Virus record (IMG/VR): IMGVR_UViG_3300037493_001584
Coordinates: 1-37,314 of that record
DNA: 37,314 bases
Source: a virus
Direction: 5' to 3' (one strand)
Shown: positions 27,886-36,586 of the stretch, in pieces
How positions within the stretch are numbered: the stretch's first letter is position 1
Layout: every line of letters starts with the position of its first letter
Notes under the pieces: generated by a model
What the model was told of the DNA's origin: nothing
What the model saw: the letters and a program-made list of their open reading frames with translations, nothing else
Database searches by the model: none
Translations under genes and position numbers: made by a program

Positions 27886-29238
27886 TTATTGGGTTAGGGT
27901 CTGGAGCCGGCTTGGTAGTGCTTGGGGCCAGTAGGTGATACGTTTGATGGTGCCGTTGAGCTGCTCGCTTGCGCTATTGAAACCGATGTTAAAAGTATCA
28001 ACGGTAGGCAATGTTCCTAACGTATCTACAGCCCCAATTTGCAAACCGTTTGCCATAAAAACAAAATCATTTGTGCGCACCCCAAGTGCCGCTTTTACCT
28101 TGGTTCCAACAAGCGTTAAATCTCCTGAATCCCTCGACATTTGATCGACGCTTGAAACTCGCACTAATCCATTGGCACGAACATTGGTAAGGCTTGGTCC
28201 TTGAAAAATCTCTATTGTGTTTTGACTATTGTTTGAGGATACTTGCCTTGCTGCTGCAACGGATGGAAACTTGTTGGTAGCAACAGGACCGCCAAACCAT
28301 TCTGCAAACAGCGTCCCCTCCGTCTGGTTATACCAGGAGCTAAAGTTGGAGCCCGTAATACTCGCCACATCCGCGCTGCGCGTGGCGGCGGCTGTGGTGG
28401 TGGGGATGTAGGAGCTGGGGAAGGCGCCGACTTCTAGTTGGGCACCCCAGACGTGGATGCCGCTAGTTCCGTTGCCTGCGTAGTTAGAAGCGCTATTAGC
28501 ATTTCCCGGCAACAGGAATACATCCAAGATGCAAGATGTAGACGTAGAGGAAGCAATACCAATGATGGTAAGCCTCCACCAGCCATTGCCAGCGTTTACT
28601 GCCGTAGCCGATGTAAATGTACCAGTTCCAGTGGCAGCCCCTCCTGTAGTGCCAGTAGCAGTATCTATGCTGCCAAAAAAACCGTTTGCGCTATTAACTG
28701 TATCTAGAGCACGGACTCTAAGTGAGGTCCTTTCTGCGCTCTTGACGTAAATACTAATAGAAAACGTGGCTCCTGTTGGGTATGCAACAGGCGTTTGGCG
28801 AACGTAATGCTCATTGGTAGTCCCATTTTCAATCAGCTTGTCCGCTGTGGTCGCCTGGCTTGGTGACGTAGTTGAGTTAGCGGTTACAGTTAAAGCAGAT
28901 TTGCCCCAACTCGCATTATCAAACTCCTCACTCCGCAGCAGCAGATTCGTCCTCTGCTCCTCCACCAACAGCCCCAGGCTTTCGCCGGTTGTGGGGTTAT
29001 GGTCGAAGCGTGGCACGTCAATGGCTGCCGTCTGCAACACCCCTGCGCTGTCCACATACGTGCCGCTGCTGGCGCGGGTGAACGTGACGAGCGATGCGCC
29101 AGTGACTGCATCAACCAGGCTCTTGTTGTCAGCAAAGCGCAGGTCAAGCGACGGCACAGCCCGAGCATTGCGCCAGAGCGCATCCTTAGCCCAGCCAGGG
29201 ACCGTCAATGCCCGCTGAGCTACGAGCAGCTGACTCAC
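27886..29238 (-). CDS. Probable receptor-binding/head-fibre-type protein with lectin-like domains
   Basis: This 450-residue protein carries features of phage fibre proteins: FTRASSGTYVDSAG, PRFDHNPTTGESLGLLVEEQRTNLLLRSE (a signature seen before carbohydrate-binding-type domains), then a beta-sandwich part (FSISIYVKSAERTSLRV) and a C-terminal concanavalin/LamG-like part (GTLFAEWFGG ... NIGFNSASEQLNGTIKRITYWP). It probably contacts host surface sugars. It lies in the head-tail connector region, not with the tail-tip gene, and DNA from about 27960 to 28750 is more AT-rich than around it. It overlaps the next upstream gene by four bases. Virion location is uncertain. Confidence 0.7.
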   Translation of the reverse strand: MSQLLVAQRALTVPGWAKDALWRNARAVPSLDLRFADNKSLVDAVTGASLVTFTRASSGTYVDSAGVLQTAAIDVPRFDHNPTTGESLGLLVEEQRTNLLLRSEEFDNASWGKSALTVTANSTTSPSQATTADKLIENGTTNEHYVRQTPVAYPTGATFSISIYVKSAERTSLRVRALDTVNSANGFFGSIDTATGTTGGAATGTGTFTSATAVNAGNGWWRLTIIGIASSTSTSCILDVFLLPGNANSASNYAGNGTSGIHVWGAQLEVGAFPSSYIPTTTAAATRSADVASITGSNFSSWYNQTEGTLFAEWFGGPVATNKFPSVAAARQVSSNNSQNTIEIFQGPSLTNVRANGLVRVSSVDQMSRDSGDLTLVGTKVKAALGVRTNDFVFMANGLQIGAVDTLGTLPTVDTFNIGFNSASEQLNGTIKRITYWPQALPSRLQTLTQ

Positions 29239-29810
29239 AGGCCTGCCTCCAGCAGATTCACGCGGATGGCCACCGTGCTGGCACTAACTGGGGTGTAGGC
29301 GCCACGGGTTTCAAGCTCAGCAAAAAGCGTGGTGCTGGCGGCTGCCAGCTTGATCAACCTGCCGGGATAATCGGTCTGGGTGTAAAGGCTGCTGCCGAAG
29401 TCCGCAGGCGTTGGCAGGTCAATAAAGCCCATGTAGTTGGCGCGGTCACCACTCAGCAGATCAAAGGCTGCGTTATCAGCGATGGCCGTAGGCGATGCGC
29501 TGTAAAGGTGCAAGCGAAACGCGCCCATACCAGCAGGCACCGCACTATCACTGAACACCAGCGAGATGCTCTGGATGATCACGAAGCCAGCGCTAGGACC
29601 AGCAGCGGTCAGGCTGATGATTGCGCTGCCGCCTGTGTCACCAACAACGTCGCCAGCGGTGTAGGCCGTGGCGTTGCTGGGCCGAGTAATGGTGGCGATG
29701 GAGCGGTAGGCCTTGCCAGCTACGCCTTGCGACGCGGGAAAATACAAATCACCCAGCTCGCCTGGGATGTCCGGCTTGTTGATTCGTACTGCGGCAACCA
29801 GGTCAGCCAT
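29235..29810 (-). CDS. Phage structural protein, beta-rich (unknown)
   Basis: This 191-residue protein starts MADLVAAVRINKPDIPGELGDLYFPASQ and contains TITRPSNATAYTAGDVVGD, GAFRLHLYSASPTAIADN and GFIDLPTPADFG. I recall such proteins next to head-tail genes in siphophages with no named function. The pattern fits a beta-sandwich capsid-decorating or connector-linked protein. It lies directly upstream of the receptor-binding candidate, sharing four bases, so the two may act together, for example as base and fibre. Confidence 0.7.
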   Translation of the reverse strand: MADLVAAVRINKPDIPGELGDLYFPASQGVAGKAYRSIATITRPSNATAYTAGDVVGDTGGSAIISLTAAGPSAGFVIIQSISLVFSDSAVPAGMGAFRLHLYSASPTAIADNAAFDLLSGDRANYMGFIDLPTPADFGSSLYTQTDYPGRLIKLAAASTTLFAELETRGAYTPVSASTVAIRVNLLEAGL

Positions 29811-29831
29811 GATCAGATCCAGTGATGGGGG

Positions 29832-30110
29832 TCAGGTCTTTTGCAGCGTGATCTCACAGAACACACCATCTTCAATCAGTCTATTCTCTCGAATTGTGTA
29901 GGCCGTTCCGTCAACCGTAATCGACGCGCCATAGGCCAAAGTTCCAAACTTTGACGCCTCACATCTGATGCTGTAATCGGTGCTGATGATCATGCCATCG
30001 GCCACCAGCTCGCCGGGCATATCCAGGATGCCAATACCAGAAGTGGCGCCACTGGTGACAGTGACGCCGAAGTCTGCCAAGAACACATCTAGGTTCTCGG
30101 TTAACGCCAT
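29832..30110 (-). CDS. Head-tail joining protein (gpFII-like)
   Basis: This 92-residue protein has the character of lambda gpFII-type head-tail connectors: LDVFLADFGVTVTSG near the start, DMPGELVADGMIISTDY, and the end TIRENRLIEDGVFCEITLQKT. These proteins bind the portal-gpW complex and receive the tail. It overlaps the upstream gene by one base and lies a few genes past the capsid gene, as expected. The motif run at the C-terminus is the best evidence. Confidence 0.75.
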   Translation of the reverse strand: MALTENLDVFLADFGVTVTSGATSGIGILDMPGELVADGMIISTDYSIRCEASKFGTLAYGASITVDGTAYTIRENRLIEDGVFCEITLQKT

Positions 30111-30499
30111 CAGCCGTACTTCTTCAGGCCGTAGCCGTTGACGGAGTAGATGGTGGTGCCGCTTGATGCGATGGTGCCAACGAACCGGATGTAACGCTTG
30201 AGGGCGTCACGGTTCAGGGTGAGCACTTGCTTTGACACAGCCTGGGCAACAGCAGTGAAGCCGCCGCCAGTCACATCAGAGAAGTCGCCAGCGGTGGTCG
30301 TGTCGCTGTGCTGGATCTTGCCGGTCATAGTCCCGGAAGACGCAGCAGCGCCAGCATCCAAGATCACTTGGATGTCGCCGTCAAAATCGCCAAGGTCGGC
30401 GATGTTGGTCGTGGCGCCGGTGAATGTTGCAGATTCAGATGCAACAGGGTGAAGCGGGAAGTGCTGGATTTTCTCCAGCGTTTGCTGAAAGATGGCCAT
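30110..30499 (-). CDS. Small beta-rich head-region protein
   Basis: This 129-residue protein is not firmly recognised. It has alternating strands (ASESATFTGATTNIADLG, GDIQVILDAGAA, MTGKIQHSDTTTAGD) and ends RYIRFVGTIASSG ... GLKKYG. The end resembles small phage structural proteins encoded between capsid and head-tail joining genes, some of which decorate the capsid. It is flanked by head-completion genes and coupled to the gpFII-like gene by a one-base overlap (TGATG). Confidence 0.65.
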   Translation of the reverse strand: MAIFQQTLEKIQHFPLHPVASESATFTGATTNIADLGDFDGDIQVILDAGAAASSGTMTGKIQHSDTTTAGDFSDVTGGGFTAVAQAVSKQVLTLNRDALKRYIRFVGTIASSGTTIYSVNGYGLKKYG

Positions 30500-30502
30500 T
30501 GA

Positions 30503-30703
30503 TCAGGCGGGGGTAAGTTTGCTGGGTCGAGGCTTCCGCGCCTCAGGCATTGGACACACAATCTGAGCTGGTTGAGGCTCCGCCTCTTTCGCCTTGCCGC
30601 TACCAATTAGGTAACGACCATCAGCGTCAGATACATCAATCAATTGGCCAACCCTTGCGGGTATGCCTTTGATTGATGTTTGGCGGAGGATCTCAATCAG
30701 CAT
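30503..30703 (-). CDS. Small SH3-like head-region protein
   Basis: This 66-residue protein has a short beta barrel-like start (IEILRQTSIKGIPARVGQLIDVSDADGRYLIGSGKAKEAE as strands and turns) followed by a proline/basic tail (PEARKPRPSKLT). Proteins with an IKG-P then VSDADGR-LI pattern are frequent in phage head operons, just after the capsid gene, and have no defined function. It lies 14 bases after the capsid gene. Confidence 0.65.
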   Translation of the reverse strand: MLIEILRQTSIKGIPARVGQLIDVSDADGRYLIGSGKAKEAEPQPAQIVCPMPEARKPRPSKLTPA

Positions 30704-30717
30704 CGTTATGTCTCAGG

Positions 30718-32568
30718 TCAAAGGGTGTTATTGCCGCGGGTGAACGCCTCGGGATGGCGCACCGCAACGTCAACGTCCTGCAGAGCAGTTACCCGCACGC
30801 CGCCGGAGGTGTCCAAGGCATAGGGATTCACTTGTAAATCAAGCGCCCCCCACATGCCCATTAGCATTTGATTCCAAACACCCATAAACACATCGCCAGT
30901 GGCAACTTGGTTGGAGCGCACCACGCCATAACCGTTCACCGTGCCGCCGGGCTCGAGCACGAACTGAGCGGTGCTGGCTGCCTTCTCGGTGGTCTTGAAG
31001 CCGCCGTAGATGGTGGAGTTGGTCAGGTAGGACATAGCCCCCACGTCGGCATTGTCGCTGTTAATTTTCGACTCCATGGAGACGAGCTCCGCGTAGGTCG
31101 GAGCAGCGGCGTTGAAGTCCTCGGTGTTGATGCCGGTGACTAGCTTTAGGCCTTGGGGCTGGTTGGTGTTACCTAGGCCGTAAAGCGCAGCGCGATCGAT
31201 CTCAAGCGCAATCACGGTGGCCAGCTCATTGCGGACCATGGTCTCCACGTCGATGGACGACTGGAGCAGCAGGCGGCGGCTGAACTCGGTATAGGCGCCG
31301 AGAGTCTTCGGCGTCATGTTCACCTGATCAACCGTGGGGTTGGACTCGGTGAGTGTGCCCTTTTCAGCAACCCAGTAGGCAGTCCCGCCAGCGTTTTGGC
31401 GGGGGATGGCGACGGGGCCGTTAAGACCAGTCAGCATCGTGACGCCAAGGGTGTTGAGTGCCAGGCGATTGCGCAGCAACTCAATGAAGCTGCCAGGCCG
31501 TGCATCGGTGAAGACCAGATCGCCAGCTGCAGAAGCAGTGCCGACGGTCAGATCACGCTTGAGCACCTCATTGCTGATCAGGTAGCCGCGAGCGCTGACG
31601 CCCATTTGCTGCTCAACAGCAGCAGATACTTCCCGCTCAAAGCCGGCGGCGTCGTAGGCAGAGCGATCGTTGGGGAACGCTTGAGCGCGAATGGCACGCA
31701 GGAAGCTGTAGGAGCGGGCTTCCTTATCGCTCAAACCGATGTCAGCTGAACCACCAGTGGCGATTGGCTGAGCAGCCTTAGGAGCAGCAGGCTGGTTGGC
31801 GCGCTTGCCGATGGCGGCGAGCACGTCCTTCATGGCGTCGGACTCAGTAGCGCCACGCTCGATCAGGCCTTGGGCCAGGTCGTCAGCGGCGTGAGTGCGG
31901 CAAAGGGCAGTGATGCTGGAGACGCGGGAACGCTCATCGGCCGCAGCCTGAGCCTTCACCGCCTCGATGTCGATGGTCGATTCCATGGATTCGATCGGGG
32001 GTTGGGATTGGTCTGCGGCCGAGGCCGCGATTGTGGTTTCGAGCTGGCGCCCGATTCCGACGGAGACATCAGCAGGGACCGACACCACCGAAACCTCATG
32101 GGGTTGCCATGAGGTCGCAACGATGGAGCCGTCCCTGGTCTGATCGGCGTCGTTGATGCTGTAGCCCACGGAGACATTGCGCAAAATGCCGTCGCGGATA
32201 TCGGCCAGCTTTTCCTCAGCGAATGCTGAGCGGCTGAACCGAACTGCGACCATTCCGCGCCTCTTCTCGCCATCAATCCAACCGCGCTCAACAACGCCGA
32301 GCACCTGGTCTGGATTGTGATTCCAGAGCAAAGGCGCGCCATCGTTAAGGCGGGTGAGATCAACAGATTCAGAGTCGTGGCTTAGCACCTCGTCTCCAAA
32401 CCAACGGGCTACCGGGGCCTCACTGCTGAAGCTGAACTCCAGCGACCGTGATTCCTCTCCAATCGCGCTGGCGTCAAATGACGCAACACGACGGAGCGGT
32501 TCACGATTGAGGTCGCGTTGTTCCATCGGCGCGGCTGTATCTGGCATCAGGCTATGAACCGCGGCCAT
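30718..32568 (-). CDS. Prohead protease fused to HK97-type major capsid protein
   Basis: This 616-residue protein joins two proteins that are separate in HK97. Residues about 20-185 form an S78-type prohead protease: GAPLLWNHN has His84, ILRNVSVGY has Ser133, and EVSVVSVPADVSVG follows at 158-171. A helical delta-like stretch (about 195-330) leads to the HK97-fold capsid domain, with PGSFIELLRNRLALNTLG, VAIPRQNAGGTAYWVAE, EFSRRLLLQSSIDVETMVRNEL and the C-terminal VRVTALQDVDVAVRHPEAF. During maturation the protease would cut itself from the shell. It starts on the portal gene's stop (TAATG). Confidence 0.93.
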   Translation of the reverse strand: MAAVHSLMPDTAAPMEQRDLNREPLRRVASFDASAIGEESRSLEFSFSSEAPVARWFGDEVLSHDSESVDLTRLNDGAPLLWNHNPDQVLGVVERGWIDGEKRRGMVAVRFSRSAFAEEKLADIRDGILRNVSVGYSINDADQTRDGSIVATSWQPHEVSVVSVPADVSVGIGRQLETTIAASAADQSQPPIESMESTIDIEAVKAQAAADERSRVSSITALCRTHAADDLAQGLIERGATESDAMKDVLAAIGKRANQPAAPKAAQPIATGGSADIGLSDKEARSYSFLRAIRAQAFPNDRSAYDAAGFEREVSAAVEQQMGVSARGYLISNEVLKRDLTVGTASAAGDLVFTDARPGSFIELLRNRLALNTLGVTMLTGLNGPVAIPRQNAGGTAYWVAEKGTLTESNPTVDQVNMTPKTLGAYTEFSRRLLLQSSIDVETMVRNELATVIALEIDRAALYGLGNTNQPQGLKLVTGINTEDFNAAAPTYAELVSMESKINSDNADVGAMSYLTNSTIYGGFKTTEKAASTAQFVLEPGGTVNGYGVVRSNQVATGDVFMGVWNQMLMGMWGALDLQVNPYALDTSGGVRVTALQDVDVAVRHPEAFTRGNNTL

Positions 32569-34097
32569 TAGCTCAAATCCTCTAGGTCGTCTTCGTCTAG
32601 TTGCTCTGGTTGCTCTGGCTCGTCATTGGTTTCAGCGGTGGCTAATGCTGCGCCGCCCTGCATGTCATCGGCTGGGTTGGTATCGAACTGAATGCCCAAC
32701 TGCTGAGCGCGTTCCACCTCAGATGCGCGAGCCAGCAGCAGATCCTCCAGGTCGCCGCCTTGCTCGGCCACGATCTGAGCCTGAGTAGCAAAGCCACAGC
32801 GCACGGCCTCCTTGTAGGCAGCCACCTCCTTTTGCGGATCTACCCAGCCCCAGCCGCGTGGGAACCACTGCACGGCCTCAAAGCGCTCGGGTGCTAGCTC
32901 ATAGCCAGGCAGGCTGATGGCGCCGACTGCCACCGATGCGGCCATCCACTGCTCAAACACTGGCCGGTGCAGGTGCTCAATCAGGAACTGCTGCAGGGTG
33001 CGCCAGTTCTCGCGTGCCTCAAGTAGCTCTAAGCGGCTGCTGCTGTAGTTGGTCTGGCTGTAATCGCTGCTTAGCGTCGGATAGGGAACGCCAGTGGTGG
33101 CGCTCACTGCGCGCAACATGGCCCTGAGAAAGGGCTCGAATTGTCCGTCTGGTGCATCCAGTTGCGGCACGTTGACCGATTCGCCAGGCGCTAGGTACTT
33201 GAAAACGCCTGGCTCAAAGTTGCTTACCCGTTCGCCATCTTCAACGCCATCACCAACCAGCTCACCTTCGGGACTTTGAATGAAGCCCATCAGGCTGGAT
33301 GCTGCCCTGGCCCTGACTACCTCAGCCTCCTCAAATCCTGCTAGGTGGTGCAGGCGTTTAACGGCTGCAGCAAACCAGGGAACGCCACGGGTTTGGCCGG
33401 GCCGCTCAAGCAGTGCAAGGTGCAGCACCTCATCTGCCGGCACTTCAACCAGCTTGTATCCAACGCTGCCGGCAATGTCGCCAGGGTGCCGGGTGCGGAA
33501 TGCGTATGCAATCGGCCTGCCCCACCGATCGGTCTTGACGCCCATGCGCCACTCATTACCGTTTGCGTCTGGGCCGACGGTCTTGCCCTCGTCCACCAGG
33601 TCAGACTCAAGGATCTCCAGCGCCAGCGGTGTGGTGCCACCGCCAAAGGGTTGCGGCACTAGGCGGATGAAAACCTCACCGGATTCAGCTATGGCCTGAA
33701 TGGCTAGGCGGCTGATCTCCACGAAGCTCAACCGGCCGGCGGTGTGGCAGGTCGATGGCCGGCACCAACGCTCCCAGGCGCTCTCGATCTGGCGATTCAG
33801 GCGCTCATCAAGCCGGCCGCTGCCGCGTTGCATCGGGATGCGCGACTGCATCCGAATGCCATGGCCGACCACATTGCAGCCGATCGCCCGCAATGCTTGG
33901 CGGGCGTAGGCGTTATCTCTGACGAGCTGCCGCGAGCGGTTGCGCAGCCTGACCAAGCTGCCGTCAATCTCAGCGTCTGCGCTGGTGCTGCTGGTCACCC
34001 AGTCGGCTGTGAGCCGCGACACCATGGCGCCCTCATAGGCGCGGCGGCGTGGTGCGGCTGGTGCCGGCGGCTGTGGCTTGCGCTTGCGCTTGCTCAT
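32568..34097 (-). CDS. Portal protein (lambda gpB family)
   Basis: This 509-residue protein is the portal through which DNA is packaged and exits. Family features: LTADWVTSSTSADAEIDGSLVRLRNRSRQLVRDNAYARQAL near the start, IGCNVVGHGIRMQSRIP, FVEISRLAIQAIAESGEVFIRLV, FRTRHPGD, PADEVLHLALLERPGQTRGVPWF and a late YSQTNYSSSRLELLEARENWR. A proline/basic start and an acidic end (EQPEQLDEDDLEDLS) surround the fold. It overlaps the gpW-like gene by four bases and precedes the protease-capsid fusion, the usual order in lambda-type genomes. Confidence 0.95.
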   Translation of the reverse strand: MSKRKRKPQPPAPAAPRRRAYEGAMVSRLTADWVTSSTSADAEIDGSLVRLRNRSRQLVRDNAYARQALRAIGCNVVGHGIRMQSRIPMQRGSGRLDERLNRQIESAWERWCRPSTCHTAGRLSFVEISRLAIQAIAESGEVFIRLVPQPFGGGTTPLALEILESDLVDEGKTVGPDANGNEWRMGVKTDRWGRPIAYAFRTRHPGDIAGSVGYKLVEVPADEVLHLALLERPGQTRGVPWFAAAVKRLHHLAGFEEAEVVRARAASSLMGFIQSPEGELVGDGVEDGERVSNFEPGVFKYLAPGESVNVPQLDAPDGQFEPFLRAMLRAVSATTGVPYPTLSSDYSQTNYSSSRLELLEARENWRTLQQFLIEHLHRPVFEQWMAASVAVGAISLPGYELAPERFEAVQWFPRGWGWVDPQKEVAAYKEAVRCGFATQAQIVAEQGGDLEDLLLARASEVERAQQLGIQFDTNPADDMQGGAALATAETNDEPEQPEQLDEDDLEDLS

Positions 34098-34669
34098 CGT
34101 CCAAACCTCACGAACAGGCTGCGTGGATCACCCAGGCCGGCAGCCACCTTCTCGGCAGCACGCTCGCGGGCGACGATCGCCTTCAGCTGCGCCTCGCGCT
34201 CCATCAGCTGACCAAGATCGGCGGCGTCAAACTTCCTGCTGCCGATGGTGTAGCTCTTGGCGCCCTTGCTGACGATTGAGCGGATAGCGGCCTGCACCGC
34301 TGCTAGGTCTTGCTCGGCCTGGCTCTGGCCGTTGAAGGCGCTTGGTTGGCCGGAGTAGTTCAGCCCTGGCAGCACCTGCGTAGTGCCAGATCCAACGGTG
34401 AGCACAGTGGCGCCGCTAGTTGCTCGGGTCTCCCAGTACCAGGTGCCGGCGTCGAATGCGCTCGACGTGGTGGCGGTGATCGCCATATCCCACCCGCCAT
34501 CAGCACGGGCCGTGCCGGTAACTATGGCGCCTTCGTGGTTGGTGTTAGTGCGCAGGTAGGAGATCAGCGTCCAGCTAGCTGATGTAGCTGCGTTGCCGTC
34601 AAGATCCACTGTCGGCGGCTCCACCCACCGCACTGTTGTGCCGGCCCGAATGGTGGCGGGAACTGTCAT
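34094..34669 (-). CDS. Head-tail joining protein: Ig-like domain plus gpW-like C-terminus
   Basis: This 191-residue protein has two parts. Residues about 1-105 are beta-rich and Ig-like (GTTVRWVEPPTVDLDGNAATSASWTLISYL ... GTWYWETRATSG). Residues about 115-191 match the gpW-like helical fold, with QAEQDLAAVQAAIRSI, KSYTIGSRKFDAADLGQLMEREAQLKAIVARE. The gpW domain plugs the filled head below the portal. Gene order terminase, gpW, portal is as in lambda. A gpW fused to a beta domain is longer than lambda gpW (about 68 residues), so the Ig-like part may add a surface or connector function. Confidence 0.78.
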   Translation of the reverse strand: MTVPATIRAGTTVRWVEPPTVDLDGNAATSASWTLISYLRTNTNHEGAIVTGTARADGGWDMAITATTSSAFDAGTWYWETRATSGATVLTVGSGTTQVLPGLNYSGQPSAFNGQSQAEQDLAAVQAAIRSIVSKGAKSYTIGSRKFDAADLGQLMEREAQLKAIVARERAAEKVAAGLGDPRSLFVRFGR

Positions 34670-34684
34670 AGCTCAGGCTATGGA

Positions 34685-36586
34685 TCACCAGCCCGAGACG
34701 AAGCCGCCAGTCCTCGATGGTGCGGCGCTGCGGCGCCTTGTGGTCTCAGGCGTGGTGGCCTTGGTTAGTCCGGCCTCAATCTGATCCCACATCGTGGCGC
34801 GGTTGTAGCGCCTGGTTACCAGCTGGAGCGCGGCGTAGGCGTAGCGGGTGCAATCGCCGCCTTCATCCCTGGCGCCTTTGGGCAGAATCCAGCTGTAGAC
34901 GGTCTGGCCCTTGTCGCGCTTGGGCATCCGTTTCCACGGGAACAGCTCAGCCAGGAACTGATCAGTTGCGGCCGCGCCAAGGTGCAGGTAGCTCGGGCCG
35001 GGTTGCTCCACTCTCAGCCGGCCTTGCAGGTGATTCACGCTGGCGTCATAGCCGACGTGATACAGCATGACGCCGCGCTTGGTGGTTTGGTTCTTGCGGT
35101 TCACATCCACCGGCACACCACGACTGAGCAGCGGCTTGCCTTTCTGCGGCGCACCTTTCACCGGCACCCATTGAGCAGAACGAGTGCGGCACCATTCCCT
35201 GACCTCCTGGGTGGCGATGCCACCGTCATCAATGCCGCCCATGCTCACCCTGAGCTCCATGCCGTCTTCGCGCTTCCACCTGGTCGCCGCGATCTGGTCA
35301 AGCTGCGCCAAGGTTTCAGCCTGCTGCGGGTCGCCGTCAATCTCAAAGTGACCTAGGTGCCAGCCTTCTTCGCCGCGCCCCCAGCCCCAGAACGTCACCA
35401 CCAGGCGCTCGCCAACAGTGCCGCCGCCGCCTTGCACGTCAACGCCAGCGGTGATCAGCAGGACTCCAGCCGGCACGGTGCCCACGGCGTAGCCGTTGCC
35501 GGTGGCTTCGTTCTTGCGCCGTTCGGCCAGGCCGTCGCCAGTGAGCTTGCCTGACAGCGTGTCTTCCCACGGCAGGCCCAGCACGGTGTTTCGGAACGTC
35601 TGCATCGCATCGGGATCACCCTTGCGCATGGCGTCGAGCGCCTCGGCGTGCTCGCGCACCAGCACGCTCCAGTCCGCTGCCGGGCTGTAGCTGTAGGCCG
35701 CCCAGATATGGAATGACACCAAGCCTGGCTGCTGTGATTCAGCTGTCGGTCGCCACTCACCGCGCTCCACCATCCAGCGCTTCTTGCTGTGCGGGATCAG
35801 CTCGGTGCAGTTCTCGCAGCGGTAACAGCCGGCGGCCGTGCCTTCGCGCTGCATTTGCTCCCAGCGCAGCACCTGCATGGTTTGGCAGAACGGGCATGGC
35901 ACAAAGAACCGACGTTGATCGCCACGCAGAAAGGCTTCCTCAGTCTTGCCTCCTACAAAGATCGGCGTGCCGCCCTGGCCAATCTTGCGGTCCCAGTAGT
36001 AATCAGCACGGTTACGGCCCAGCTTGATCGGGTCGCCTTCGTCGAGCTTCGGGTAAGCATCAACCTCATCAAACAGCACCACCTTGCGCGATTTGCGCCG
36101 GAATGATCGGCCGCTGGCAGCGTTCACGATGTCGATCAGACCACCGTTCCCCAGCTGCTTCAGCAGGATCGTGTTACTGGCGGTGCCGCGAGATTTGCTT
36201 TCTGAGATCAGACCGCGCAGCACCGGCGTGTCTTCAAAGAGTGGCTTGATCTCCTCCTTGCTGTACCCTTCCGCGTCTTCCTTCACCGGCTGCACGATCA
36301 TCACCGGGCAGGGATCTTGGTGGCTGTAATACTGCACCACCACGCCGAGCATCTTGGTCCAGCCCACTCGGGCGGACTTCATGATTGCAACGGTCTCCAC
36401 CGCCGGATTGGTGAAGCTATCGAGGATCTCGCGCTGATACGGCAGCGTGTTCCACCTGCCTTTCTCAGCAGCGTTGCCGGTCATCACCGCAAACTCGTCC
36501 GCGTACTGGCTCAACTGCAAGCGCGGTGGTGGCTTGAAGCCAGCCAGGATCTGCCGCGTCAGATCTGCAGGGTCAACGCTGATCAT
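34685..36586 (-). CDS. Terminase large subunit (lambda gpA family)
   Basis: This 633-residue enzyme packages DNA and cuts cos. The ATPase has a gpA-type Walker A, MKSARVGWTK (69-78), and Walker B VVLFDEVD (169-176). A zinc-finger-like insertion carries CPFC (231-234) and CYRCENC (254-260). The nuclease half has ITAGVDVQGGG (Asp383) and GGIDDGG (Asp453/454). The N-terminal RLQLSQYADEFAVMTGNAAEKGRW and LPYQREILDSF are family hallmarks. It overlaps the small-subunit gene by four bases. Enzymes of this family make staggered cuts, which fits the 12-base terminal repeat. Confidence 0.96.
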   Translation of the reverse strand: MISVDPADLTRQILAGFKPPPRLQLSQYADEFAVMTGNAAEKGRWNTLPYQREILDSFTNPAVETVAIMKSARVGWTKMLGVVVQYYSHQDPCPVMIVQPVKEDAEGYSKEEIKPLFEDTPVLRGLISESKSRGTASNTILLKQLGNGGLIDIVNAASGRSFRRKSRKVVLFDEVDAYPKLDEGDPIKLGRNRADYYWDRKIGQGGTPIFVGGKTEEAFLRGDQRRFFVPCPFCQTMQVLRWEQMQREGTAAGCYRCENCTELIPHSKKRWMVERGEWRPTAESQQPGLVSFHIWAAYSYSPAADWSVLVREHAEALDAMRKGDPDAMQTFRNTVLGLPWEDTLSGKLTGDGLAERRKNEATGNGYAVGTVPAGVLLITAGVDVQGGGGTVGERLVVTFWGWGRGEEGWHLGHFEIDGDPQQAETLAQLDQIAATRWKREDGMELRVSMGGIDDGGIATQEVREWCRTRSAQWVPVKGAPQKGKPLLSRGVPVDVNRKNQTTKRGVMLYHVGYDASVNHLQGRLRVEQPGPSYLHLGAAATDQFLAELFPWKRMPKRDKGQTVYSWILPKGARDEGGDCTRYAYAALQLVTRRYNRATMWDQIEAGLTKATTPETTRRRSAAPSRTGGFVSGW

